Shown here one piece after another: positions 52,233-60,231 of a stretch of DNA of 64,000 bases. A model generated the notes under the pieces. That model was not told the origin of the DNA, did not search any database, and worked only from the letters and a program-made list of their open reading frames with translations. How positions within the stretch are numbered: the first letter of the stretch is position 1; every line of letters begins with the position of its first letter. The translations under genes were made by a program, and so were the position numbers. The stretch comes from BJ22 sp021298375 (GTDB lineage: Bacteria; Planctomycetota; Planctomycetia; Pirellulales; Pirellulaceae): assembly GCA_046343015.1 (NCBI GenBank), contig JBKDOL010000049.1:5914-69913 (forward strand). Direction: 5' to 3'.

Positions 52233-54539
52233 ATGAAACTTGTGGGCGACCCCGGGCGTATCGACCGGCAGTTGCCCGCGCCATATCACCTACCTACCCT
52301 ACCTACCAATTCGAGTTCGGTGCCTTTGAATAATCCTCGTGACGAACAACCTGCTGGTCGCTTGCCGCTGGCTGATTCGCCGGAAGCCAAAAATCGAACC
52401 ACGGCGTTCGATCGGCTGGGGCCGGAGGGCGAGCCCGTTGCCCTCGAGCCCGCTCCGCGTCGGCGCCCGTTGCGGTTTACGCACCCGAGCGGTTCGCGCC
52501 CCCTCGACGGGTACACGATTAAACGGGGTATCGGGATTGGCGGATTTGGCGAGGTCTATTTCGCCCTCAGCGATGCCGGCAAGGAAGTGGCGCTCAAGCG
52601 GATTCAGCGGAATCTCGACATCGAGCTGCGGGGCGTGCGCCAATGCCTCAATCTCAAGCATGTCAACCTGATCGCCCTCTGGGACATTCGCACGACCCAC
52701 GAGGGGGAGAGCTGGGTGGTCATGGAGTATGTCCCTGGCCAGAGCCTCCGCGACATTCTCGAGCAGGCCCCCCAGGGGTTGCCCGAGGAAGCAGTGAAGC
52801 GCTGGTTCACTTCGATCGCCGCCGGGGTCAGCTACCTCCACGACCACGGAATCGTGCACCGCGATCTCAAGCCAGGCAATGTCTTCTACGACGCCGACGA
52901 GCAAGTGATCAAGATTGGTGATTACGGCCTCTCGAAGTTTATCTCCTGCAGTAAACGCAGCGGGCAAACGGAAAGTGTCGGCACGTTTCACTACATGGCT
53001 CCCGAGATTGGCAAGGGCGTCTATGGCAAGGAAATCGACATCTACGCACTCGGCGTGATGCTTTATGAAATGCTTTCCGGGCAATTGCCTTTTGACGGCG
53101 AAAGCTCGCAGGAGATCATCATGAAGCACCTCACGGCTGACCCTGATTTGCGCGTCATCCCCGAGCCGTTCCGCGAAGTTCTCGAGCGGGCGCTCGCCAA
53201 GGACCCGGAATGGCGATATTCAGATGTTTCCGAGTTCTGCGCGGACCTGCCCTGGCAGGATGTTGCCGCCAGCGCGCGGGAGATTGTGACGCGACACAAC
53301 ATTGGACCTTTCGGAGCCCCGTTGGCCGGTGCGGATGCGCCGACTCAACGAGGTCAGGAGAGAAATCTGCCAGTCCGTCCAGTTGGAGCGCAGGCGCAGA
53401 CTGGCAACCTGGACGAGTTGGTCTTTCTTGACCGGGCTGCCACCGGTAGTGGTCAGCCCGAGATTTCGTTCGGACCGTTGCAGTCCCATGTCGAATCATC
53501 CACCAATCCCGCGCGTGGCGGCCAGAGGACTCTGCTCAATCAGCGTCAGCCGTTGCTTCGGCAAACTGCCGGGGCGGCGAAAGTTGCCTCGGGGAAAGGG
53601 ACGAAGTCGGAGCCAATCGCCGCAGCCATGCGGGGGCGCATGACCGAGATTCTCGGTTGGTGGAACAACCCCGAATTGGCCACGCCGCTCAAGGTGTTTG
53701 CCGCTGCTGCGGCGACGATTGTCCTCGTCCTCAATAGTGCCTGGTTAATTCCTCTGGCCCTCGTTCTGGCCCTGCTTTATCTGCTCTACTACTGCGTCCG
53801 GAGCCTGTTCGTGCCGGCCGATCACGAAGTGGCTCCCAAGCTGTCGAAGCGAGACTCGCGATTGCGCGAACTCTGGGTGGCCCGTCAATGGCTGGGCGCC
53901 CGGCCGCTTAATGACCGGCTGATGGACCTCAGCGGCTCGCTCTTGGTCGCAGCCGCGTCGGGGGGATTGCTCAGCTTGTTCGGCTTGGCAGTCGGACAAG
54001 GTGGCTTCAGTGCTCCCGAGTTGGAGTCAAGCGCCCTCTATGCCTGGCTGGCCGTGACCTCGGTGGTGGCTGCTTGGGGTGTGCTTATCGCCAGCAAGTG
54101 TTGGGAACATGGAACGGGCGATTTCTGGATCCGGCGAATCACGCAGGCAGGCATTGGCGCCTCCGTCGGCGTGGTCAGCATCAGCTTGGCGCGACTGCTC
54201 GGAGTGCGGCTGATGGAGTCGGTCGATGCCGAAGTCAGTGCTGGCCCACTCGCGGCCGGTGGCCTCGATGACGTTCTGGGTTACCTGATTTTCTTCATGC
54301 TGATGTTCGCCTTGCCCAATTGGTCGGCTCTGGCTGATCCGCTGCGAAGAACACGTCTGAGTCTGTTTCAGGTCGGGCTCTGTCTGGTCTGTGCGATCTT
54401 CGCCGCCAGCCTGCAGCAAATCGAACCGACCTGGCACGGAGTCCTCGCAGCCGTGGCTGCCATCTCCACGCAGCTGGCCGCCCCATGGCTGGCACCCAAT
54501 CAGCGCGAGCATCTGGTCCGAGAGCGGGGGTTTGAGTGA
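52233..54539 (+). CDS. Membrane Ser/Thr protein kinase
   Basis: A 768-aa Hanks-type kinase. A polar, Pro-rich N-terminus of about 90 residues precedes the kinase domain: G-loop GIGIGGFGEV (about 99-108), Lys 122 in EVALKRI, catalytic loop HRDLKPGN (209-216), DYG in place of DFG (230-232), and APE in HYMAPEIGKG. All residues needed for catalysis are present. After a Ser/Gln-rich linker, the C-terminal 290 residues hold about seven membrane helices and no extracellular sensor domain. Its stop codon overlaps the next start (GTGA). Together with the FHA-like gene upstream this looks like a signalling cassette; the substrate is unknown. Confidence 0.9.
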   Translation: MKLVGDPGRIDRQLPAPYHLPTLPTNSSSVPLNNPRDEQPAGRLPLADSPEAKNRTTAFDRLGPEGEPVALEPAPRRRPLRFTHPSGSRPLDGYTIKRGIGIGGFGEVYFALSDAGKEVALKRIQRNLDIELRGVRQCLNLKHVNLIALWDIRTTHEGESWVVMEYVPGQSLRDILEQAPQGLPEEAVKRWFTSIAAGVSYLHDHGIVHRDLKPGNVFYDADEQVIKIGDYGLSKFISCSKRSGQTESVGTFHYMAPEIGKGVYGKEIDIYALGVMLYEMLSGQLPFDGESSQEIIMKHLTADPDLRVIPEPFREVLERALAKDPEWRYSDVSEFCADLPWQDVAASAREIVTRHNIGPFGAPLAGADAPTQRGQERNLPVRPVGAQAQTGNLDELVFLDRAATGSGQPEISFGPLQSHVESSTNPARGGQRTLLNQRQPLLRQTAGAAKVASGKGTKSEPIAAAMRGRMTEILGWWNNPELATPLKVFAAAAATIVLVLNSAWLIPLALVLALLYLLYYCVRSLFVPADHEVAPKLSKRDSRLRELWVARQWLGARPLNDRLMDLSGSLLVAAASGGLLSLFGLAVGQGGFSAPELESSALYAWLAVTSVVAAWGVLIASKCWEHGTGDFWIRRITQAGIGASVGVVSISLARLLGVRLMESVDAEVSAGPLAAGGLDDVLGYLIFFMLMFALPNWSALADPLRRTRLSLFQVGLCLVCAIFAASLQQIEPTWHGVLAAVAAISTQLAAPWLAPNQREHLVRERGFE

Positions 54540-55252
54540 TCTGGGCTAACAGGTTTTCGCTAGTCTGTTTCTGGATGATTGCCGGTGGGTTCGGTCTGGC
54601 CGATGGTTTTTCCCAAACGAACGGAGCCGACTCGCAGGCCGACCGGACAGCGCAAGAGCCAGCCGACAGTTCGGTCTCAACCCGGGTCAGGGAAGAGCAA
54701 CCGGAGTGGTTCGAGGAAGGCTGGCGCACGCTGGGTGAAGTTGAGCAAATTAGCGTCAGTGTTGAAGGGCAAGCGACCGAGGCGCTTGCCGAGCGCGAGT
54801 TGCTGGAAAAACTGCGGCGGGCAATTCTCGAACAGTTGGGCTTTGAGCGGCCCGAAGATCCACAGGTCTTGCCCGAGTTGAGCCGACGTTTCATTCGTGA
54901 GCAGTTACTCGTGAGCGATCATTTATCGCTGTTTCCCTATCAGGATGAACTGACTGCGGAGGCAGCCCGGATCGAGGGCAAGAAGCCTTGGCCCTACTAT
55001 CGCGGATACGCCGAAGCGCAATTGACGCCACAACTGCGGGAGTTGGTTGAACGTTGGAAACAGCTCCCCGCCCTTCGCGATTCCCTGCGCTGGGTTGGAG
55101 TCGGATCGTTTGGCATCCTCGGGGCTGTCGCCATCCTGTTTGGCTATCTCAAGGCGGACCATCTCACACAAAGCCACTACACCCGCCGAATGCAGACCGC
55201 TGCGCTGCTCGCACTGGCGGTCCTGTTTGGGTTGGTCGCTTGGCTGATTTAA
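54536..55252 (+). CDS. Membrane protein coupled to the kinase gene
   Basis: A 238-aa protein starting at a GTG that overlaps the kinase stop by four bases, so translation is probably coupled. It has an N-terminal leader or helix (LVCFWMIAGGFGLADGF), a charged extracytoplasmic region of about 150 residues and two C-terminal membrane helices (VGVGSFGILGAVAILFGYL; MQTAALLALAVLFGLVAWLI). The family is not recognised. Coupling suggests it works with the kinase, possibly as an envelope-side input, which is inference. Confidence 0.7.
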   Translation: MIWANRFSLVCFWMIAGGFGLADGFSQTNGADSQADRTAQEPADSSVSTRVREEQPEWFEEGWRTLGEVEQISVSVEGQATEALAERELLEKLRRAILEQLGFERPEDPQVLPELSRRFIREQLLVSDHLSLFPYQDELTAEAARIEGKKPWPYYRGYAEAQLTPQLRELVERWKQLPALRDSLRWVGVGSFGILGAVAILFGYLKADHLTQSHYTRRMQTAALLALAVLFGLVAWLI

Positions 55253-55286
55253 CCCTCTCACGTGATTGCTCGGGCGCCAGGCAATG

Positions 55287-55313
55287 AAAAACCCCGGAGT
55301 TTTCGCTCCGGGG
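55287..55313 (-). terminator. Intrinsic terminator of the PEP-CTERM gene
   Basis: On the minus strand CCCCGGAG pairs with CTCCGGGG across a six-base loop, then TTTTT. It lies 77 bases past the PEP-CTERM stop. The plus strand has no T-run after the hairpin. Confidence 0.85.
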
Positions 55314-55389
55314 TAACGCAGTTGTTTTGTTGAGCCCGCAACTCGTGGTCACAAGGCAGTGAGTTTGTCCTCGATGGGACGACTGGCCA

Positions 55390-56310
55390 TCAACTGCGAC
55401 GCCGCCGGAAAGCAAGTCCTGCCAAGCCGAGAGTCAGGATACTCAAAGTCGAGGGTTCGGGAACACCAACGATTGGAGCATTAAAGACAGTATCAGTTCC
55501 TGCGACATTCATCGAAATCCGGACACTGGACGGCGCGGGGAACCCGGCAACATTTCCAATTCCGGTGAACGAAGAATTGAGACCAAACGGATTGTTGACG
55601 CCGTAAATATTTCGCAAGGCAGTGACATCAATCAGCATCTGCCACGAACCTTGACCGGCGTGGAGACCAAAAACCCGCGCGGGCCAGTCATAACTGACGC
55701 CGGACCCGAAACCACCAACAATTTGTTGGGGATTACTGGGGCCACCATAGGAAGTACCCTGACCCGTTTGCATCGTCAGGTTTTGCATCCAAAAGTTTGA
55801 CGTATCATGCTGAATCGAGTAATCCTTTTGCTCCGACCACGACGAAGCGCTGAATCGGCCGTCTGTACCCCCGACCGATGAGGCCGCTTGGTAACTATCG
55901 CTGTCGAGGTCGAACTTGATTGTCTGGAACGGAGACGAAGACGATATTGGAGCGACGGACGATCCGCTGATGCCTTTCACGCCGATTCCAAGAATAAAGT
56001 TGCCGTTAGTGAATGCTCCGGAACTGAAACTGCCTGTGCCGAACCCGGTGGTGCCACCGGTTGGTCCACCACCTGTGGGCGTTCCCGTTTTTGTGTGGTT
56101 GTTGAAAGCAAAAGTAGTCATGTAAATCTGGTACTGATTATTCGTGCCGCCGCCGGCCCAGATGCCGAGGCTGTTGGACATCCCAACAGGAGTCCAGCCA
56201 CTCCAAGACGCACCGCCATTAATGTCCTGGGCGTGAGCGCTTGCGAGAGCGAAAAACAGACCGAGCAGGAGGCTCGATTGAGCCAACAAAGCGCGCGAAG
56301 AAAGTCGCAT
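55390..56310 (-). CDS. PEP-CTERM sorting-domain exported protein
   Basis: A 306-aa protein with a signal peptide (LLLGLFFALASAHAQ) and a C-terminal sorting signal: VPEPSTLS (from about 283), a hydrophobic helix and a final RRRRS. Such proteins are cut and attached by exosortase. The mature part is Gly/Ser/Thr-rich and beta-like, with repeated Asn and Thr, resembling extracellular matrix or appendage proteins. No exosortase gene is in this window. A GAGGTG lies just before the ATG. Base composition looks somewhat less GC-rich than the neighbours, but I have not measured it. Confidence 0.9.
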   Translation of the reverse strand: MRLSSRALLAQSSLLLGLFFALASAHAQDINGGASWSGWTPVGMSNSLGIWAGGGTNNQYQIYMTTFAFNNHTKTGTPTGGGPTGGTTGFGTGSFSSGAFTNGNFILGIGVKGISGSSVAPISSSSPFQTIKFDLDSDSYQAASSVGGTDGRFSASSWSEQKDYSIQHDTSNFWMQNLTMQTGQGTSYGGPSNPQQIVGGFGSGVSYDWPARVFGLHAGQGSWQMLIDVTALRNIYGVNNPFGLNSSFTGIGNVAGFPAPSSVRISMNVAGTDTVFNAPIVGVPEPSTLSILTLGLAGLAFRRRRS

Positions 56311-56679
56311 GATGACACCTCAAAAAAAGCCGATGGAAGTGGGAAGAAAGGCTTTAACAACGCCTTAAAGGTGCGGAAGCAGGCGCGCGCCCTTCGGCCT
56401 GCCATCGCGTGAGCGAATTTTTGACTGGCTGCTCCCAGATTTCAACCTGAGTCGCTGGAAATGCCGCAAAAATCGCGCATTCCTCACTGGCAACTTCGGT
56501 TTGACCCCGCGGTTTGTCGGTCGCCAAGCATCAGTCTTTTGAGGCCTGCGAATTCTGCCCGGCTGGTTATTCCTGCGGCACTCCGCCATCTCGACCTGGA
56601 CTTTACAGCCACCACACGGCTCGCCATGTGAAAACGGATACCGGGCACAAGAAGCCGCACCTCAGCCCGCTCAGCCCTC
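56311..56679. other. Intergenic region between PEP-CTERM and large exported protein genes
   Basis: A 369-base gap. It holds a short inverted repeat, CTTTAA (56352-56357) with TTAAAG (56365-56370), just upstream of the PEP-CTERM gene, and at its right end the downstream units of the stop-linked repeat of the 776-aa gene. No gene or clear promoter is seen. Confidence 0.5.
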
Positions 56680-56682
56680 TCA
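56656..56682 (-). repeat. 9-bp tandem repeat starting at the stop codon of the 776-aa gene
   Basis: On the minus strand the gene ends CGC TGA GAG GGC TGA GCG GGC TGA: units TGAGAGGGC, TGAGCGGGC and TGAGGTGCG. TGA occurs at 56682, 56673 and 56664. As nine is divisible by three, all three stops are in frame. Confidence 0.85.
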
Positions 56683-59010
56683 GCGGGGCAAATCACTGAA
56701 TTGCCAGAGAGAATGCCGGACCCGCTGGTTGCCAGAGTGGAAGGTGCGCGACGAGTAGCCGCCAAAGCACCGATAAAAGTTGAAACCCGCCGCCAAGGTC
56801 GCCTCGACTTCCTCAGGACTCAAATTCAGGTCGGACGACTCGGCCTCGGGGTCAAATCCCAGTGACTTGCCAGCCGCCCCCGCCTGCTCCAAACCGTACC
56901 TCGTCCATAGTTCGACCGCATTGCCCAGTTGCTGATTGTCGAGAAACAACAGGCCAGTGCTGCCGCCCTGCTCTGCCGCCGGGCCGAACCAGCGACCGGT
57001 TGGCGCTGGGCCATTGCTTTGACCAGGGGCGACCGGGTTGAGCAACCGCGACGTCAGCTCGGGAAAATAACCGAGCGCCAACAATTGTTCATTGATTGCA
57101 GCATGGGGCAGCCAGTCAGCAGTCAGACCCATCTCAGCTGGGAGTGGAAAACTGAATTGCGTGCCTTGGGCAAGAATCGTCCGCGTCGGGTCGGGGATTT
57201 CCAGAGCCTCGGGAATCTCACCTCCGCCGATTTCTTTGACATCTTCCAGCGCCTGTCGCGCGATCTCCAAGTACCGGGAGCCGACCTCCTGCATTGCAGC
57301 GGTATCCTTGACGCTCATCATCAACACGGCGCCGGGCAGCGGCAAAGGAGTCGCGGCAGGAGGCATGGCGGCATGCCAACTGCTGCGGGCAATGGACAGG
57401 TCGACAATCAGCCCCCATTCTTCCCCAGTCAACTGCGGCAGCAAGCGGCCGAAAGTGGTTTCGGACAAACTTCGCAGCAAGGGAGTCAGCTGATCCAGTA
57501 CGATGGCCGAAATCTCGGCTTGCTCCAAATCCTCGGCCAGCAGCGGACCATATTCCTCGAGGCTCGTAAATAACTTGCTTGCGTACTTGCTGATGATTTG
57601 CCATTGCTCCGCCGTCGACTGGTCGCGAGTGAACGCGGCCAGAAGCGGAGCCGCCCTCAATTGACCGGGAAGTCGCAGGGGCTGTGTGTTTCCATTTTCG
57701 GCGGGTTGGTCAAACTCGTATGCGAATCCCTCAATCCCTTCGGGAGTCAATTGCCCGAAACTGAGCCGCGCCCCTGGGGTCGATTCGAACGCCTTCATCT
57801 CACTGGCGAATTGCCTTGCCTCGGACCGGAATGATTCCATCAGTCCCAGCAACTCGCTCTCCGAAAGCAGCTCACTTTGTCCTGCTGCGACGATTTGATT
57901 AAATAGATTTGCGGCGCCTTTCGCGAGGTCGTCCCAAGTCGACTGGCTCAAGCGGACGAACTCGGCCGACTGGTAACTGGCGAAACAAAGGGGACGCCCC
58001 GAAGCGCGGGCCTCCTGCAGCGGCTTGAGTTGCGGTTGGTCCACCAGCAGCGGTCCGCTCCCCAGTTTCTGGAGGTGATCAAAGCTGGGGGCGAGCGTGA
58101 ACAGGACGACTTCGCCGCGGACGGCAAACGCCAGTACAAAGCGTTTACCGGCATAGAGTGGCTCGAAAGCCTCCAATACCGTTCCCAAGTCCGGATCGAC
58201 TAAGGCCAGCTCGTCCCAAGGCAATTGATCGCTGTCCACCTCAAAACCGAACCAAGCGAGGCGATCGGCGACTGTTGTCCCTTCACTGCGATACCTGACG
58301 AGCCGGGACAACACCTGCATCTGCTCCGGGTCTTGGGCAAGCGCCTGTTGCATTCCGTTGTTCATCAGTTCCAAAAAACCGACGAAGACTTCCGGTTCGT
58401 CGGCAATCGCACCGACGACGATCGTGGGGACTTCGAGCTGGCTGAGGTGTTTCTCACCCAGACCTTCAATCAATTGCCACAGTTCGGGCGAGTCTTCTCC
58501 TTCAGCGGCTTCCAGGAGCGCCGTGTTCAACTCATCGTAGTAGGCGAAAAATGAATTCAGGAAAGTAACTGCTTTGGAATCGGCATAAACAAAAAGCTCG
58601 TTTGCCAGCAATCGTTCGAGATAGGGCAGGACCACTTTGCCTTGAACGCTATCGAGCGAATTGGCATAACCCTCCAGGTAGTAACGCAGCGGATTTTCTC
58701 CGAACTGGTCCCAGCCGCGGGACAGGCCCTTGCGGTAGGCCTTCCGCATTTTCCGTCCAGCGGGGGACTCTTTGAGCGCGGCGTAAGCTCGGCTCTCGGT
58801 AATCGCTTGCCACAGCTGCCGATGGCTGGAAGTCGCCAGATAGAAAGCCGTATCGGCTGGTGCCAAGTCGAGTGAGCTGCTGACTGTGGAAGGTGCGGGA
58901 GTCGCAGCCGGAGTCTGTCCTCGCAAGAAGGAACTCGGGCTGAGCGCCGCAGTCAGCAAGGCAAACAGCAGCACAGCGCAGCGGGCTGGATGGGTGACAA
59001 CCGAGAACAT
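56680..59010 (-). CDS. Large exported protein of unknown function
   Basis: A 776-aa protein with a signal peptide (VLLFALLTAALSPSSFL) and no other membrane helix, so probably periplasmic or secreted. It begins with a segment common in planctomycete exported proteins (LAPADTAFYLATSSHRQLWQ; then an acidic, mixed alpha/beta body). Mid-protein VVFTLAPSFDHLQKLGSGPLLV and later LPLPGAVLMMSVKDTAAMQEV suggest a repeated two-half fold, which I infer only from similar spacing. No catalytic motif is recognised. GGAG lies before the ATG. The stop codon starts a tandem repeat. Confidence 0.82.
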   Translation of the reverse strand: MFSVVTHPARCAVLLFALLTAALSPSSFLRGQTPAATPAPSTVSSSLDLAPADTAFYLATSSHRQLWQAITESRAYAALKESPAGRKMRKAYRKGLSRGWDQFGENPLRYYLEGYANSLDSVQGKVVLPYLERLLANELFVYADSKAVTFLNSFFAYYDELNTALLEAAEGEDSPELWQLIEGLGEKHLSQLEVPTIVVGAIADEPEVFVGFLELMNNGMQQALAQDPEQMQVLSRLVRYRSEGTTVADRLAWFGFEVDSDQLPWDELALVDPDLGTVLEAFEPLYAGKRFVLAFAVRGEVVLFTLAPSFDHLQKLGSGPLLVDQPQLKPLQEARASGRPLCFASYQSAEFVRLSQSTWDDLAKGAANLFNQIVAAGQSELLSESELLGLMESFRSEARQFASEMKAFESTPGARLSFGQLTPEGIEGFAYEFDQPAENGNTQPLRLPGQLRAAPLLAAFTRDQSTAEQWQIISKYASKLFTSLEEYGPLLAEDLEQAEISAIVLDQLTPLLRSLSETTFGRLLPQLTGEEWGLIVDLSIARSSWHAAMPPAATPLPLPGAVLMMSVKDTAAMQEVGSRYLEIARQALEDVKEIGGGEIPEALEIPDPTRTILAQGTQFSFPLPAEMGLTADWLPHAAINEQLLALGYFPELTSRLLNPVAPGQSNGPAPTGRWFGPAAEQGGSTGLLFLDNQQLGNAVELWTRYGLEQAGAAGKSLGFDPEAESSDLNLSPEEVEATLAAGFNFYRCFGGYSSRTFHSGNQRVRHSLWQFSDLPR

Positions 59011-59245
59011 GGAACGACTCCGGAAGGCGTAAGGCGGAAGGGGGGCGAATGTGTTCTGACGGGCTCGGCGCGAGCCGCCGATGGTCCCACGGTCAGCCCA
59101 GCCCTTTCAGCTTGAGCGGCGGGCTGGCTCGACGGGCTACCCCTTCACTCCCAATCCGGGAACGGGGAGCCCGGGACCGGGTGAGAGGAGGTTCGCTTTG
59201 GTTTCAATTTTTCCAAAACCGGCTGCGCCGTCGAGGTCTTCTTTC

Positions 59246-59275
59246 TCGCCACTCGCCACTCGCCACTCGCCACTA
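59246..59275 (-). repeat. 7-bp tandem repeat attached to the lpxI stop codon
   Basis: On the minus strand the TAG stop is followed by four perfect copies of GTGGCGA, sharing the G of the TAG. Unlike the other stop-linked arrays, the units carry no further stop codon. Confidence 0.9.
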
Positions 59276-60202
59276 TGCTGCCGCTTGCCGCTGCAGGCTG
59301 GCTTCATTCACTGCGATCACGCTGATGCCGGCAGAATTGGCCAAGGCGAGCATCTCATCGGGATTGAGAATAATGGTTCTACCCGCTTCAATCGCGAGCA
59401 GTTTCGCGCCGACCGAGCGCATCGTCTGGATCGTGCCGAGTCCGACAGTGGGGACATCGAACCGCATGTCCTGATTCGGTTTGGCGACCTTGACGACGAC
59501 AAATCCGCCCGCTGGACAGAGTTGGCCGGCCCGGCGAATGGACTCATCTGTCCCTTCAATGGCCTCCACAGCCAACACCGCTCGGCCTTTGACGGCCACG
59601 CTTTGCCCAATGTCGAGTCGGCCCATTTCTTTGGCCAGATGCCAGCCGAAACTGATGTCCCGCCATTGGTGCGGGGTGAGGGAGCGGTTGGTCAGGAGCC
59701 CTTCCTTGACGAGCAGTTCCGGGGCAATCGACGTGGCGGGGAGCATGGTGATTCCGTTTTGGCGAAACAGGGAAGTGACTGCGAGCAGCAGCGAGTCGTC
59801 GTTGCGGTTTTTCCGGCCCGTGACAAAGTGGTGGAAGAAGTGCCGCGCTGTCAGCCAGTCGGGGCGGTGTTTCAGCAGCGCCCAGCGTTGGAAAAGCAGC
59901 GTTTTGAAAATCTTGCCAGCCATGGCGGCGGTTTGGACCCCGTGGCGGCGAAGAAACCGGACTTGAGCGCCCATCTGCCCCACCCCAAACGGCTTGAGCT
60001 CTTTGCAGTAGGCGGCGATTTCAGGATTGTAGTGACCTTCGACTCCGACGCAGAAAACTTCGTAGCCCAGCTCGTGCAACCTGCGGGCGAAGAGCAGCGG
60101 AAAGTCTCCCCAGCCTGCGATCAGGCCAATCCGTCGCGCGGCTCCGGGCGCTTCGCACTCCGGCAGGCTGATCGTGGCGACTTCGCTGGGTAAACGGCTC
60201 AT
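59273..60202 (-). CDS. lpxI: UDP-2,3-diacylglucosamine diphosphatase LpxI
   Basis: Hydrolase releasing UMP from UDP-2,3-diacylglucosamine in lipid A synthesis, the LpxI (DUF1009) type used instead of LpxH in many lineages. The 309-aa product has RRIGLIAGWGDFPLLFARRL at the N-terminus and conserved KGRAVLAVEAIEGTDESIRR, GGFVVVKVAKPNQDMRFDVP, TVGLGTIQTM and GVEGHYNPEIA segments. The ATG at 60202 is a reasonable start; a TTG at 60235 would overlap the lpxD stop but lies outside conserved sequence. It follows lpxD directly, so the pair supports a lipopolysaccharide outer membrane. Confidence 0.9.
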   Translation of the reverse strand: MSRLPSEVATISLPECEAPGAARRIGLIAGWGDFPLLFARRLHELGYEVFCVGVEGHYNPEIAAYCKELKPFGVGQMGAQVRFLRRHGVQTAAMAGKIFKTLLFQRWALLKHRPDWLTARHFFHHFVTGRKNRNDDSLLLAVTSLFRQNGITMLPATSIAPELLVKEGLLTNRSLTPHQWRDISFGWHLAKEMGRLDIGQSVAVKGRAVLAVEAIEGTDESIRRAGQLCPAGGFVVVKVAKPNQDMRFDVPTVGLGTIQTMRSVGAKLLAIEAGRTIILNPDEMLALANSAGISVIAVNEASLQRQAAA

Positions 60203-60231
60203 GGCAAGGGACGGTTGACGGGTGTGAGAAA

